Below are positions 8,485-17,547 of a DNA stretch of 64,000 nucleotides, piece after piece; the first letter of the stretch is position 1; every line of letters starts with the position of its first letter. Made by a program: the position numbers and the translations under genes. Source of the DNA: Xanthobacter autotrophicus (lineage in GTDB: Bacteria; Pseudomonadota; Alphaproteobacteria; Rhizobiales; Xanthobacteraceae); NCBI RefSeq assembly GCF_043194295.1, contig NZ_JBAFVK010000005.1; one strand, 5' to 3'. The notes under the pieces were generated by a model that saw nothing but the letters and a program-made list of their open reading frames with translations, was not told the origin of the DNA and ran no database searches.

Positions 8485-8866
8485 AGCATGTGTTCGTGGT
8501 AATAAGTTACGGCAAGGGTAAGCGAAGATCACACTAGACCAAGCTATCGGTCCGGTCTCTAGAGCGCATCAGGCAGGATTGGCTCGCGATACTGCATGGT
8601 AAAATGGCATGAAAACAAGAACCTGAAGCGCTTTAGGTGAATCGGTTCCCAATCTTGAATCTGGATCGGTACCATATGCCGCTGGCGGCGCATGGGAGCT
8701 GTACCCGGGGACGGAATCCTTGACGCTGCGTGCGACCGCAAAACTGCCGGGATCCTGGCCGTCCACCCCGCGCATGCTTCGATCCGGGCGCTCACGGGAC
8801 GCGGTCAGCGCCTTGGTCCGGCGCATCTGTCGGCTCCGAAATGGCATTTGATTTGCGCGAAACATT
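8485..8866. other. Gene-free stretch with Rhizobiales-type interspersed repeat-like sequence
   Basis: About 380 bases between the regulator start and the end of the next minus-strand gene. It must hold the regulator promoter. Around 8555-8665 it is less GC-rich, and the minus-strand reading contains CGATTCACCTAAAGCGCTTC and a lead-in of GGTTCTTGTTTTCATG. This resembles short intergenic repeats scattered in Hyphomicrobiales genomes. That is from memory of such elements and needs a genome-wide search. No protein-coding potential seen. Confidence 0.35.
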
Positions 8867-10714
8867 CTATCCACGCGGTGGTTTGCCGGCCACGGCCTCG
8901 CGCGAGAGACCGGCGGTCTCCAGCGCGGAGAGGGCCTTGTCGGCCAGCGCCGGGGCCGGCAGCAGGCGATGGACGAGGCGGCGGACGCCTTCCGCTCCGT
9001 CCGGCATGCGGTGGAGCAGCGCGCCGACCGCTTCGCGGCTGTCGTTTGTGCGGCCGAGGGTGTGGAGGCAGAGCGCGAGCGCCAGCTTGTTCTCTATGGC
9101 CGAGTGCAGCGTGAGCTGTGGCACCAGAGCTTGGGCGGCGAGGACGTCGTTCCGCATGAAGGCGGCCATGGCCAGGAACGCATCCTGGAGATTGGTGCGG
9201 ACCGCGCCTTCGCGCCGGGCGCGCAGGAGCAAAGCCTCGCCTTCCTCGACGCGACCGGAACCGATGAACACGGTGGCCACTGTTGCCGCCACGTCGAAAT
9301 CCAGCGGATTGAGCTTCAGGGCCTTCTCGGCGGTGGCGACGGCATCGTCCGGTTCGCCCGCATAAAGCTGGACCACCGCGAGGGTGCGGGCGGCGTAGGC
9401 GCTCGCCGGGGCCAGTTCGGAGGCCAGTTCCGCTTCGTCAAGGAACTCCCCCATTTCCTCGGTGGTGGGGTTGGGGGTGTCGTCGTGCAGGGTGGCGTAG
9501 AGCTGTACCGTCGCCCGCACGGCGTAGCCGAGGGCGAAGTCGCGCTCCCGTTTGGTCAGCTCGGCCAGGCATGCGGTCCCGTTGCCGCGCTGGCCCTGCG
9601 GGTCGCCGCGAATGTAGGCGATGGCGGCGGCGATGCAGCCGAAGCCTGAATCCGGGGCCTTTGCCAGGGCTTGCGCCCGCGCCCGGACCGGGATGACTCC
9701 GTAGCTTTCAATGATGGCCACGGCGACGTCGTGAACCACGCGGCGCTCACTGTCCGCAAGGCCGGTCCCCTGGGCGAGGCCGTCGAGGGTGGCCGACCAG
9801 ATGATGGAGCCGTCACAGCGGTCGGTAATCCGGGTGACCAGCGAGAAGGTGCCGTCGGCACGGCCTTCGGCGAGGCCGGCGAGGGCGAAGACCGAGCGCG
9901 ATTGCGGTCCGGAACAGGCCTCGGGCACACCCGCTTCGTGAGCGGTGGCGCCAGCCGCCTTCACCTCGACGAAATCGAAGCGGGCGAAGGCGTCGCGCAT
10001 CCGCTCCTCGATGGCGCGCAGTTCGGTCTCCGTTGGCGCGCCGGGGCCGGAGGCCTCGAACGGGCGCACCTCCACCACCGGCAGCCGGATGCGGTCCGCC
10101 ATGGCCGCCCCGCGGTCGGACTTGAAAGCGGGGATCCGGGGTGCGAACAGGGCCAGCCCCGCGACGATCACCACAACCGCCGCCGCGGCCATCAGCGCGC
10201 CGGCGCGACGCCAGAGCGGCTTCGGTGGTGGCGCGTCCGGCATCGTCGGTGCGGCCTGCGGCTCCGGCCCGGAGGGCACCGGCTCGACGGGTGCTTCCGT
10301 GCGGGGATGGAACAGGGGGACATACCCCCCCTTGGGAATGTCGATGACGAGCGGATCTTCGGCGCCCCCCGTGGCGTAATAGCGCTCCAGCGCGCGCCGC
10401 AACCGGGTCGCCTCCACCCGCACGATGGGGTCGGACTGGGGATCGAAGGAGGGCGGGCGGCCGAGGGCCTCCACAGCGATGGTGTAGCCCTTGATCTCGT
10501 CGGCGCGACCATCGAGGGTCGCTTCCACGACGAAACGCAGGAACGCCGCGAGGCGCGGCGACGAGGTGAAGTCGGGGGCGGCGAGCACACGGTCCAGCGC
10601 GGCACGAACGAGGACCGCCTCGTCGCCGCCGGGCGGCAGGGCGTCCGCGGGTGCCGCAGCGTCGACGGTCTCGACGGCGTCCGGGCTACCAGCCTCTGTG
10701 GTCTGCTCTACCAA
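8867..10714 (-). CDS. Membrane-anchored TPR protein with adenylate-cyclase-associated N-terminal domain
   Basis: About 615 residues. An N-terminal domain (about 34-135; LAAFLRFVVEATLDG, GYTIAVEALGR, DPIVRVEATRLRRAL, DIPKGGYVPLF) is the module often found at the start of CyaA-like TPR proteins. Then come a proline-rich linker, one membrane span (about 172-191, AAAAVVVIVAGLALFAP) and a large outside domain with TPR-like helices near the C-terminus. No cyclase catalytic domain is present. The TTG at 10714 is preferred because AAGGAAGG lies just upstream; a GTG at 10738 has no ribosome binding site. It is divergent from the aminotransferase. Role unknown; probably a signalling or scaffold protein. 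Confidence 0.75.
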   Translation of the reverse strand: MVEQTTEAGSPDAVETVDAAAPADALPPGGDEAVLVRAALDRVLAAPDFTSSPRLAAFLRFVVEATLDGRADEIKGYTIAVEALGRPPSFDPQSDPIVRVEATRLRRALERYYATGGAEDPLVIDIPKGGYVPLFHPRTEAPVEPVPSGPEPQAAPTMPDAPPPKPLWRRAGALMAAAAVVVIVAGLALFAPRIPAFKSDRGAAMADRIRLPVVEVRPFEASGPGAPTETELRAIEERMRDAFARFDFVEVKAAGATAHEAGVPEACSGPQSRSVFALAGLAEGRADGTFSLVTRITDRCDGSIIWSATLDGLAQGTGLADSERRVVHDVAVAIIESYGVIPVRARAQALAKAPDSGFGCIAAAIAYIRGDPQGQRGNGTACLAELTKRERDFALGYAVRATVQLYATLHDDTPNPTTEEMGEFLDEAELASELAPASAYAARTLAVVQLYAGEPDDAVATAEKALKLNPLDFDVAATVATVFIGSGRVEEGEALLLRARREGAVRTNLQDAFLAMAAFMRNDVLAAQALVPQLTLHSAIENKLALALCLHTLGRTNDSREAVGALLHRMPDGAEGVRRLVHRLLPAPALADKALSALETAGLSREAVAGKPPRG

Positions 10715-10804
10715 AGTACCTTCCTTACGCACGGTCACAATCTTTGTGGGTCAGAACCCAGGCGCGTGCAAGGGGCACGGCTTGCCGGTCCCCTTGCACG
10801 CCAT

Positions 10805-10872
10805 CCGTCCCTTTGGAAACCGTCCCTTTGGAAACCGCCCCTTTGGAAACGGCGCCGTTTCCCAAGGGGCGG
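10805..10872. repeat. Three 15-bp tandem repeats plus an inverted fourth copy, in a divergent promoter region
   Basis: Units CCGTCCCTTTGGAAA (10805-10819), the same (10820-10834) and CCGCCCCTTTGGAAA (10835-10849) stand head to tail. After CGGCGCCG, an inverted copy TTTCCCAAGGGGCGG (10858-10872) follows, so the last unit and its mirror form a long hairpin centred on GGCGCC. The array lies in the 357-base gap (10715-11071) between the divergent TPR-protein and aminotransferase genes. It could be a multi-site operator or a transcript hairpin. Nothing else is recognisable in that gap except the GGGAGAGG ribosome binding site at 11057. Confidence 0.8.
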
Positions 10873-11071
10873 TGTACAGCTGGTCATCCCTTGAACGCAG
10901 CCGGCCCCGGCCTTTGGAGCGAAACCCGCCGTGGTTGCGTCGAGAAGTATCCCGCTCCAGTGTTTCCAGCGGCCACGCGCGCTGCTAGCTTCCGCACCGA
11001 CGCGGCCGAAGAATGGCAGCCGGCAGGCCCACTCTCGCCTGGAGCTGCCGCCGCGCGGGAGAGGTTTCATC

Positions 11072-12433
11072 ATGGCTCTGGACGATCTGGTCACCGAAGG
11101 CGCTGGCGTGGGTGCGGACGCGATTCCCAACGATCTCGACGCTTTCTGGATGCCGTTCACCTCCAACCGTTCGTTCAAGAAGCGACCGCGGCTCGTCTCC
11201 CGGGCCAAGGACATGCACTATTACACTCCGGAAGGCCGCGCCATTCTCGATGGCTGCGCCGGACTGTGGTGCGTCAATCCCGGCCATAACCGCGAGCCCA
11301 TCGTCGAGGCTATCCGCCAGGCCGCCACCGAGGTGGATTTCGCCCCCACCTTCCAGTACGGCCATCCGCAGGCGTTCCGGCTCGCGAGCCGCATCGCGGA
11401 CCTCGCGCCAGGCGATCTCGACCATGTGTTCTTCTGCAATTCCGGCTCGGAGGCGGTGGACACCGCGCTGAAGATCGCCCTCGCCTATCACCAGACCACG
11501 GGCGCCGGCACCCGCACCCGCCTCATCGGCCGCGAGCGCGGCTATCACGGGGTGGGCTTCGGCGGCATCTCGGTGGGCGGCATCGTGTCGAACCGCCGGA
11601 CCTTCGGCACCATGCTCACCGGCGTCGATCACCTGCGCTCCACCTATGACCGGGAGCATCAGGCCTTCACCAAGGGCGAGCCGGACTACGGCGCGCATTT
11701 CGCCGACGAACTGGAGCGCATCGTCGCCCTGCACGACGCATCCACCATCGCGTCGGTGATCGTGGAGCCCATGGGCGGCTCCACCGGCGTGCTACCGACG
11801 CCCAAGGGCTATCTCAAGCGGTTGCGCGAGATCTGCGACAAGTACGGCATCCTGCTCATCTTCGACGAGGTCATCACCGGCTTCGGCCGCCTGGGCCATG
11901 CCTTCGCCGCCGAGCGCTATGGCGTGGTGCCGGACATGATCACCTTCGCCAAGGGCATCACGGCGGGCGCCGTGCCCATGGGCGGCGTGCTTGTGCGCAA
12001 GGGCATCCACGATGCCTTCATGAAGGGGCCGGAGCACGTGGTGGAGCTGTTCCACGGCTACACCTATTCGGCGCATCCTTTGGCTTGCGCGGCGGGTCTT
12101 GCCACCCTCGACCTCTATGCCAAGGAGCACACCTTCACCCATGCCCGCGCGCTGGAGCCCTTCTTCGCCGACGCGATCATGACCCTGAAGGACAAGCCCG
12201 GCGTGCTCGACATCCGCACCGTGGGCATCACCGGCGCCGTGGACCTCGCCCCGAAGGACGGCGCGCCGGGCCTGAAGGGCTATGAGGCGCTGGAGCGTGC
12301 CTTCCACGAAGAAGGCCTGATGATGCGCATCGCCGGCGACACGCTGGTGGTGACGCCGCCGCTCATCATCTCCAAGGATCAGGTGGGCGAGTTGGTGGAG
12401 AAGCTGGGCCGGGTCATCGAGAAGGTGGCCTGA
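11072..12433 (+). CDS. Class III aminotransferase, omega-amino acid/beta-alanine:pyruvate type
   Basis: PLP-dependent transaminase of 453 residues, probably moving the amino group of beta-alanine or another omega-amino acid to pyruvate. Seen are the cofactor Lys294 in ITFAKGITAGAVPMGG, Asp265 in LLIFDEVITGFGR, the PLP phosphate site FFCNSGSEAVDTALK and the small-chain pocket residues FWMPFT near residue 25-30. Length and N-terminal pattern match beta-alanine-pyruvate transaminases rather than 4-aminobutyrate or ornithine enzymes. Start ATG 11072 follows GGGAGAGG. It stands alone and a terminator lies 25 bases after the stop. The exact amine donor is not certain. Confidence 0.88.
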   Translation: MALDDLVTEGAGVGADAIPNDLDAFWMPFTSNRSFKKRPRLVSRAKDMHYYTPEGRAILDGCAGLWCVNPGHNREPIVEAIRQAATEVDFAPTFQYGHPQAFRLASRIADLAPGDLDHVFFCNSGSEAVDTALKIALAYHQTTGAGTRTRLIGRERGYHGVGFGGISVGGIVSNRRTFGTMLTGVDHLRSTYDREHQAFTKGEPDYGAHFADELERIVALHDASTIASVIVEPMGGSTGVLPTPKGYLKRLREICDKYGILLIFDEVITGFGRLGHAFAAERYGVVPDMITFAKGITAGAVPMGGVLVRKGIHDAFMKGPEHVVELFHGYTYSAHPLACAAGLATLDLYAKEHTFTHARALEPFFADAIMTLKDKPGVLDIRTVGITGAVDLAPKDGAPGLKGYEALERAFHEEGLMMRIAGDTLVVTPPLIISKDQVGELVEKLGRVIEKVA

Positions 12434-12457
12434 GCCCGCGCCGGCTTCCTTTAAAAA

Positions 12458-12486
12458 GTCATGCCCCGGACAGGCCGGGGCATGAC
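12458..12486 (-). terminator. Rho-independent terminator of the DUF3309 gene
   Basis: Perfect 12-bp stem (GTCATGCCCCGG / CCGGGGCATGAC) with a 5-base loop. Read on the minus strand it is followed at once by TTTTT, which makes it a good terminator for the small gene at 12541-12693. It may also stop the convergent aminotransferase transcript. Confidence 0.8.
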
Positions 12487-12540
12487 GGGTTCAGCAGGGG
12501 GTCGCGCAGCGGACGTGGCCCGCCCGGGCCCCCGCGGAGG

Positions 12541-12693
12541 TCAGAGCCGTCCCGTGAGCGCCAGCACGATCACGATGATCAGCAGCACGCCGACGATGCC
12601 GCCGGGCCCGTAGCCCCAGCCCGAGCTGTAGCCCCATCGCGGCAGTGCTCCGATGAGCAGCAGGACGAGGACAATAATCAGAATAGTGGACAT
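12541..12693 (-). CDS. DUF3309 family small membrane protein
   Basis: A 50-residue protein: start MSTILIIVLVLLLIGALPRW, a glycine/tyrosine-rich hinge (GYSSGWGYGPGG) and a second hydrophobic helix ILIIVIVLAL-type ending TGRL. This is the two-helix DUF3309 pattern found widely in Proteobacteria, often under general-stress control. A good AAGGGAGG ribosome binding site precedes the ATG at 12693. A perfect EcfG-type promoter lies 55-80 bases upstream and a strong terminator follows, so it is a complete single-gene transcription unit. Biochemical function unknown. Confidence 0.85.
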   Translation of the reverse strand: MSTILIIVLVLLLIGALPRWGYSSGWGYGPGGIVGVLLIIVIVLALTGRL

Positions 12694-12747
12694 GGACGGG
12701 CCTCCCTTATCGATCGGCGGAGCTTCGTCTCACCTCTCGCGGATGAT

Positions 12748-12772
12748 AACGCCAGCCTGACCGTAGGGTTCC
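12748..12772 (-). promoter_or_regulatory. EcfG (general stress sigma factor) promoter of the DUF3309 gene
   Basis: On the minus strand GGAAC (12772-12768), 16 bases, then CGTT (12751-12748). This matches the alphaproteobacterial EcfG/PhyR-regulon consensus GGAAC-N16-17-CGTT exactly, at a fitting distance from the ATG at 12693. Confidence 0.75.
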
Positions 12773-12785
12773 CGCTTGGTTCCTT

Positions 12786-14633
12786 TCAGAGCGGGGCGGT
12801 GGCCTGCGCCAGCCACTCCCGATCCACCTCGTCGAGATCGTCGGCCAGCGCCTGCGCAACCAGCGCGTGATAAGCGTCCACCTGCTCCCGCTCGGCGCCA
12901 TCCAACAGGCTGAGGTCGATGAGGCGCCGGTCGTAGGGCACCAGCGTCAGGGTCGAGAAGCCGAGGCACGGCTTCTCCGCGCCCTCGACGGTGCGCCGCT
13001 CCACCAAAATCAGGTTCTCGATGCGGATGCCATAGGCCCCGGTGCGGTAATAGCCCGGCTCGTTGGAGAGGATCATGCCCTCGGCCAGCGCCAGGTGCCC
13101 GAGCTGTGAGATGCGCGCCGGGCCTTCATGCACCGACAGGCCGGCGCCCACACCATGGCCGGTGCCGTGGTCGAAATCCAGTCCCGCCGCCCACAGATAC
13201 CGCCGCGCCAGCGGATCGAGCTGGGCACCGGTGACGCCTTGCGGAAACACCGCCCGGCTCAGGGCCAGATGACCCTTCAGCACCAGCGTGTAGTGGCGGC
13301 GCATCTCCTGCGTCGGCGTACCCACGGCGAGGGTGCGGGTGATGTCGGTGGTACCGTCCGGATATTGGGCGCCGGAATCCAGCAGGAACAACTCCCCGGG
13401 ATGGATCGCCCGGTTGGTCGTGCGGGTGACGCGATAATGCACGATGGCGCCATTCTCCCCCGCCCCCGCGATGGTGGGGAAGGAGACGTCGGTGAGGTTG
13501 CCGGTGCCGCGCCGGAAGGTTTCCAGCGCCTCCACCGCCTCGATCTCGGTGAGATGGCCCTTCGGCGCCTCGGCGTCGAACCACGCGAGGAACCGCGCAA
13601 GCGCGAGGCCGTCGCGCACGTGGGCGGCGCGCATGCCGGCGATCTCGGCCGGGTTCTTGGAGGCCTTCAGCAGGGCGATGGGGTCGGTGCCCTTCTCCAC
13701 GGTGCCGCCCGCCGCCTCGATGAGGCCGGCGAGACGCACCGGGGCGGTGGCCTGATCCAGCCGGACCTTGCGGTCCTTGGCGAAGGCGGCGAGCACGGTG
13801 TCGAGGTCACCGGTGCCGTGGAGGCGCGCATGCCCGGCCAGCGCCGCGCGCACCTCGTGGGAGAGTTTCAGCGGTTCGAGGAACAGCTCCGGCAGGCCCT
13901 CGCGCGGCACGATGCACCAGGCCAGCGGCAGCGGCGTGTGGGCCACGTCGCCGCCGCGCATGTTGAACAGCCAGGCCGCGCCGTGGGGATCGGAGATCAG
14001 CGCCCCGTCGAGCCTGGCTTCGGCGAGCTTCTCCTGAACCCGCAGGAGCTTGGCCGCCGTGTCCTCGCCGGCCACGGAGAGGTCGAGCAGCCGCACCGGC
14101 GCGCGGGGCGGCTCGGGCCGGTCGGGCCAGATGGCGGTGAAGGGGTCGGCCTCCAGCGGCACGAGGATGCCGCCGGCCGCACCCACCGCCTTGGCCAGCC
14201 GGTCGCGGCCGTCGATGGTGGTGCGCCAGGGGTCGTAGGCCAGCCGCGCGCCACGGCGGAGGTTCGCTTCCACCCACGCATCCGGGCGGGTCTGGGACAG
14301 GGGCACCACAGTGAAGGCAGACAGATCCACCTGGGCCGGGGCCTGGAGGGTGTAGCGCCCGTCCACGAACAAGGCGGCAGTGTCCTCAAGCACGATCACC
14401 GTGCCGGCGGACCCGGTGAAGCCGGTGAGGAAGGCGAGACGCTCCTCGCACGCCGGGACATATTCGTTCTGGTGCGCATCGGCGCGCGGCACCACGTAGC
14501 CGTCGACGTTGAGTCGCGCGAGTTCCGCCCGCAGCGCGGCGAGCCGGGCAGGACCGGCCGCGCCGTCGGCGAGGTCGTCGAAGGTCTGGAACACGGCCTT
14601 GAAGGCGCGGGGAGTCTTGTGGTGCAAGGTCAT
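12786..14633 (-). CDS. Aminopeptidase P family protein (Xaa-Pro aminopeptidase)
   Basis: Metalloprotease of 615 residues, the long form with two creatinase-like N-terminal domains and a C-terminal pita-bread domain. Metal ligands are in place: Asp and Asp in LLDSGAQYPDGTTDITRT, His in GTGHGVGAGLSVHEGP, Glu in LSNEPGYY and Glu in IRIENLI. It should cleave N-terminal residues before proline in the cytoplasm. ATG 14633 (MTLHHKTPRAFKAVF) is chosen over the upstream ATG at 14678. Single gene; the neighbours are the DUF3309 gene and a tRNA. Confidence 0.92.
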   Translation of the reverse strand: MTLHHKTPRAFKAVFQTFDDLADGAAGPARLAALRAELARLNVDGYVVPRADAHQNEYVPACEERLAFLTGFTGSAGTVIVLEDTAALFVDGRYTLQAPAQVDLSAFTVVPLSQTRPDAWVEANLRRGARLAYDPWRTTIDGRDRLAKAVGAAGGILVPLEADPFTAIWPDRPEPPRAPVRLLDLSVAGEDTAAKLLRVQEKLAEARLDGALISDPHGAAWLFNMRGGDVAHTPLPLAWCIVPREGLPELFLEPLKLSHEVRAALAGHARLHGTGDLDTVLAAFAKDRKVRLDQATAPVRLAGLIEAAGGTVEKGTDPIALLKASKNPAEIAGMRAAHVRDGLALARFLAWFDAEAPKGHLTEIEAVEALETFRRGTGNLTDVSFPTIAGAGENGAIVHYRVTRTTNRAIHPGELFLLDSGAQYPDGTTDITRTLAVGTPTQEMRRHYTLVLKGHLALSRAVFPQGVTGAQLDPLARRYLWAAGLDFDHGTGHGVGAGLSVHEGPARISQLGHLALAEGMILSNEPGYYRTGAYGIRIENLILVERRTVEGAEKPCLGFSTLTLVPYDRRLIDLSLLDGAEREQVDAYHALVAQALADDLDEVDREWLAQATAPL

Positions 14634-14802
14634 GGGCGGGGCGGCCGGAGCTGGGGATAAGGATATTGCGCCAACCATAGAGCCATATCAGGCGCATTGG
14701 GTACCGTTTCGCGGCACACGGTGGGCATACGCTCCAGACGGTGGGTATTTCGCGCAACGCCCTTGATGGAGAAGGGGGCCTGCGATTATGGTCGCCCGGC
14801 GC

Positions 14803-14877
14803 GCGGGCGTAGTTCAGTGGTAGAACGACAGCTTCCCAAGCTGTATGTCGTGGGTTCGATTCCCATCGCCCGCTCCA
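14803..14877 (+). tRNA. tRNA-Gly, anticodon CCC
   Basis: Full cloverleaf: acceptor GCGGGCG (14803-14809) pairs with CGCCCGC (14867-14873), D-arm GTTCAGTGGTAGAAC, anticodon loop TTCCCAA with CCC at 14835-14837, T-arm GTGGGTTCGATTCCCAT, and CCA encoded at 14875-14877. Reads GGG codons. No integrase or attachment-site duplicate is seen next to it. Confidence 0.97.
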
Positions 14878-14904
14878 TCCTTCCTTATTGAGCGCTTCGC
14901 ATCC

Positions 14905-17547
14905 CTACCGCCCCTCGCGGATGGCGAGGCGCGTGGCGTCCACGCCGCGATAGGCCGAGGCGCGGCAGCTCAGGATCACCACCTGCATGCGGGTGGCCGC
15001 CTCGGCGAGGATCTCCATCATGGTGTCGAAGCGGTCGTCGTCGGCGAAGACGAGGGCGTCGTCGAGCACCAGCGAGGCCGGCTTGCCCTTGGCGATGAGG
15101 AGGTCCGCGAAGGCGATGCGGGTGAGAATGGCGATCTGCTCCTGCGTGCCCTTGCTGAGCAGGTCCGCCGCCTCCTCCCGCCCGCCGCGGCTCAGCGCCT
15201 CGGGCCGTAGGGTCTCGCCGAAGGCGAGGCTCGCATTGGGCAGAAGCCGGCGCACATAGGGCTCGATGCGGCGGGTGACCGGCTCCAGATAGCGACGGGC
15301 CGCCTCCTGCTGGGTTTCCTTCAGCACCTTGAGGAGCAGCGCCAGCGTGTCCGCCTCCTGCTTCAGGCGCTGGAAGGAGGCTTCGGCCGCGTCGGCCTCT
15401 TCGGTCGCAGCGGCGGCGCGGCTTGCGGGGCCTTCGCCACCCAGGGTCTTGGCCTGTTCCTCCAGCCGCGCCACCTCGCCGGCGAGGGCCGGCAGCTGGC
15501 CCTGCAAGGTCTCGCGACGCTTGCGCAACGCGTCGCGCTTGCGCACGAGGGTCGCCTCGTCCAGCACCTCGGCGGCGCGCTGGGCCGCCTCGCGATCCAC
15601 GAGGGCGCGGCCCTCCGAGGTCCGCGCCGCGTCGAGGGCGACGGCGAGATCGTCATCCGCGAGATCCGCCATCTCGGAGGCGAGGTCCTCGGCCCGCCGG
15701 AGCCGGTCGCCCTCGGCGCGCTCCAGCGCGGTGGCAAGGGCCATTTCCCGCTGCTGGGCGCCCGTCAATCCGTCCAGCAGGGCCTCGCGCCGGGCTGCCG
15801 CCTCGGTCTCGGCGGTGCGCAGGGCGCGGGTGCGGGCCTCAAGGTCGGCAAGGCCCGCCGGGGCTTCCTTCGCTTCCGGCGCCGGAGCGGTGAGGCCGGA
15901 AAGCGCCCCGCGCAGCGGGTCGAGGCCCGCCGGGATACCGAGGGCGGTATCAGCCGGGCATTCGGCCTTCAGCCGGGTGCGCAGCCCTAGCAGCTCCGCC
16001 TCGTCGATGGCTCGCGCCCGCGCCGCCGCCCGCGCCGCGGCGGGGGTGGCCCGGCCTGAGGCGGAGAGAAAATCGGCCAGCTTCAGCTGGGCGTCTTCAA
16101 GCGCGGCGAGGGCCGGCGCGCCGCTCGCGGGCGGCGTGAGGGTGAAGCTGCCAACGCCGGGGACGGCGAGCACCAAGGGGCGGGTCAGGCGCACCGTCGT
16201 GCCGTCGGCGAGGGGCGCGCCATCCATGAGTATGGCCGGCGCGCCGAGCTCCAGCGCCACCTGCAAGGTGGCGGCGCCCGCCTCGACGGCGGCGCGGGCG
16301 GCGCCGATGGCGTCTTCCAGCTGGCGCAGGCGGTTCAGCGCCGCCTCGTCCATGCGCTCGGCGGCGATGCGGGCCTCGCGGACGCGGATCTCGCCGGCCA
16401 GCGCCTCGGCCCGCTCCAGCCGCGCGAAGGCGGCCACCAGCATGCGGCGGCGCTCGGCGGCATCGCGCTCGGTGCGGGCGGTGTCGCGGGCGTCTTCGGC
16501 GGCCCGCAACTCGGTGCGGGCGATTTCCAGGGCGGCAGCGGCCTCCCGCTCGGCGGTCCGGGCGCGGGCCGTGGCCTCAGCGTGGGCGGCGACATCGGCG
16601 GCGGCCTTGCGGGCCGCCGTTTCGGCCTTGGCGAGGGCGTCGCGCATCTGGGCGCGGGTGGTCGTGCGGGTTTCCAGCGCCGTGCGCTCGCCAGAGGCCC
16701 TCTGCAAGGCGAGTTCGGCGATGCGCAGCGCCTGTCCCGCCGCCTTGGCGCGGTCGATGTCCTCGCCGAGCCGTTTCAGATCGGCGTCGATCTCAGGGTC
16801 TTCCATGTCGCGGACGAGGCGACGCTGCTCGTTGCGCTTGCCCTCCAGCCGCTCCAGCAGGCCCTCGAACTGGGTCAGCTCGCGCTGGGCCTCGTCGGCC
16901 CTGACGCGGGCGGCCTCCGCCGTCTCCTGCGCCTGCTTCAGGCGGCCGGTGGCGCGGCCGGTGGCGGTCAGGAAATCGGCGAGGCTCTTTTCCACCTGCA
17001 GGACCACGGCCTTCGCCCGCCGCCCGCCGGTCACCGCGCCCACTTCCCCCGCGAGCGCTTCTTCCAGCGAACGCCGGGCGGTCTCGGCGGGGGCGCCGAG
17101 CTGGAAGGACAGGCCCTGCTCCACCCACAACAGGCCGAGGGCGCCGCGGCTTTCATCGTCGGCGCCGCGATTGCCGGCGCGGTTGAAGCCGAGCAGCGAC
17201 TGGAGCTTTTCCTCCGCTGCGTCCGAGGAGAAGCGCCCGTCCGGCCCCTCCAGCGTCACCTGCGGCGCGGCCAGGAAGCGCTTCGACAGGCGCCATTCGC
17301 CGCCGCCCACGTCGAAGGCGAGATCCACCGTCGGCGCCACCTCGTCCCCTTGCGGGCGGAAGGACCGGATGCGGTCGCTCTTGGCGCTGTGGCGCTCAAA
17401 CAAAGCGGCACGCAGGGCGTCGAGCACGGTGGACTTGCCGGTCTCGTTGGGCTCGCAGACGAGGTTGAGCCCGTCGGCGAAACCCTCCAGCACCACGGGC
17501 GCACGGAACTTGCGGAAATTCTCGATGGTCAGGCGGCGGATGCGCAT
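14905..17547 (-). CDS. Large coiled-coil ATPase of the SMC/Rad50 class (YhaN-like)
   Basis: 880 residues. Walker A EPNETGKST (about 32-40) follows the RecF/SMC-like start MRIRRLTIENFRKF. Long alanine/arginine/glutamate-rich coiled coils fill about 180-400 and 580-760, and the C-terminus has a signature motif LSKGTQEQIAIL and Walker B LVLDDALVFADD. With the phosphoesterase upstream (stop and start overlap by one base, TGATG) it forms a nuclease pair like YhaO-YhaN or SbcD-SbcC. It probably acts on DNA ends or structured DNA. It is shorter than SbcC and lacks an obvious zinc-hook CxxC, which favours the YhaN group. Confidence 0.88.
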   Translation of the reverse strand: MRIRRLTIENFRKFRAPVVLEGFADGLNLVCEPNETGKSTVLDALRAALFERHSAKSDRIRSFRPQGDEVAPTVDLAFDVGGGEWRLSKRFLAAPQVTLEGPDGRFSSDAAEEKLQSLLGFNRAGNRGADDESRGALGLLWVEQGLSFQLGAPAETARRSLEEALAGEVGAVTGGRRAKAVVLQVEKSLADFLTATGRATGRLKQAQETAEAARVRADEAQRELTQFEGLLERLEGKRNEQRRLVRDMEDPEIDADLKRLGEDIDRAKAAGQALRIAELALQRASGERTALETRTTTRAQMRDALAKAETAARKAAADVAAHAEATARARTAEREAAAALEIARTELRAAEDARDTARTERDAAERRRMLVAAFARLERAEALAGEIRVREARIAAERMDEAALNRLRQLEDAIGAARAAVEAGAATLQVALELGAPAILMDGAPLADGTTVRLTRPLVLAVPGVGSFTLTPPASGAPALAALEDAQLKLADFLSASGRATPAAARAAARARAIDEAELLGLRTRLKAECPADTALGIPAGLDPLRGALSGLTAPAPEAKEAPAGLADLEARTRALRTAETEAAARREALLDGLTGAQQREMALATALERAEGDRLRRAEDLASEMADLADDDLAVALDAARTSEGRALVDREAAQRAAEVLDEATLVRKRDALRKRRETLQGQLPALAGEVARLEEQAKTLGGEGPASRAAAATEEADAAEASFQRLKQEADTLALLLKVLKETQQEAARRYLEPVTRRIEPYVRRLLPNASLAFGETLRPEALSRGGREEAADLLSKGTQEQIAILTRIAFADLLIAKGKPASLVLDDALVFADDDRFDTMMEILAEAATRMQVVILSCRASAYRGVDATRLAIREGR

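Noticed and set aside
10801..10872. 15-bp repeat as a CRISPR array
   Set aside because: There are no spacers between the units and no cas genes; the units are contiguous.
13128..14660. Long plus-strand frame opposite the aminopeptidase gene
   Set aside because: Antisense shadow of a well-conserved enzyme; low-complexity Gly/His/Arg composition.
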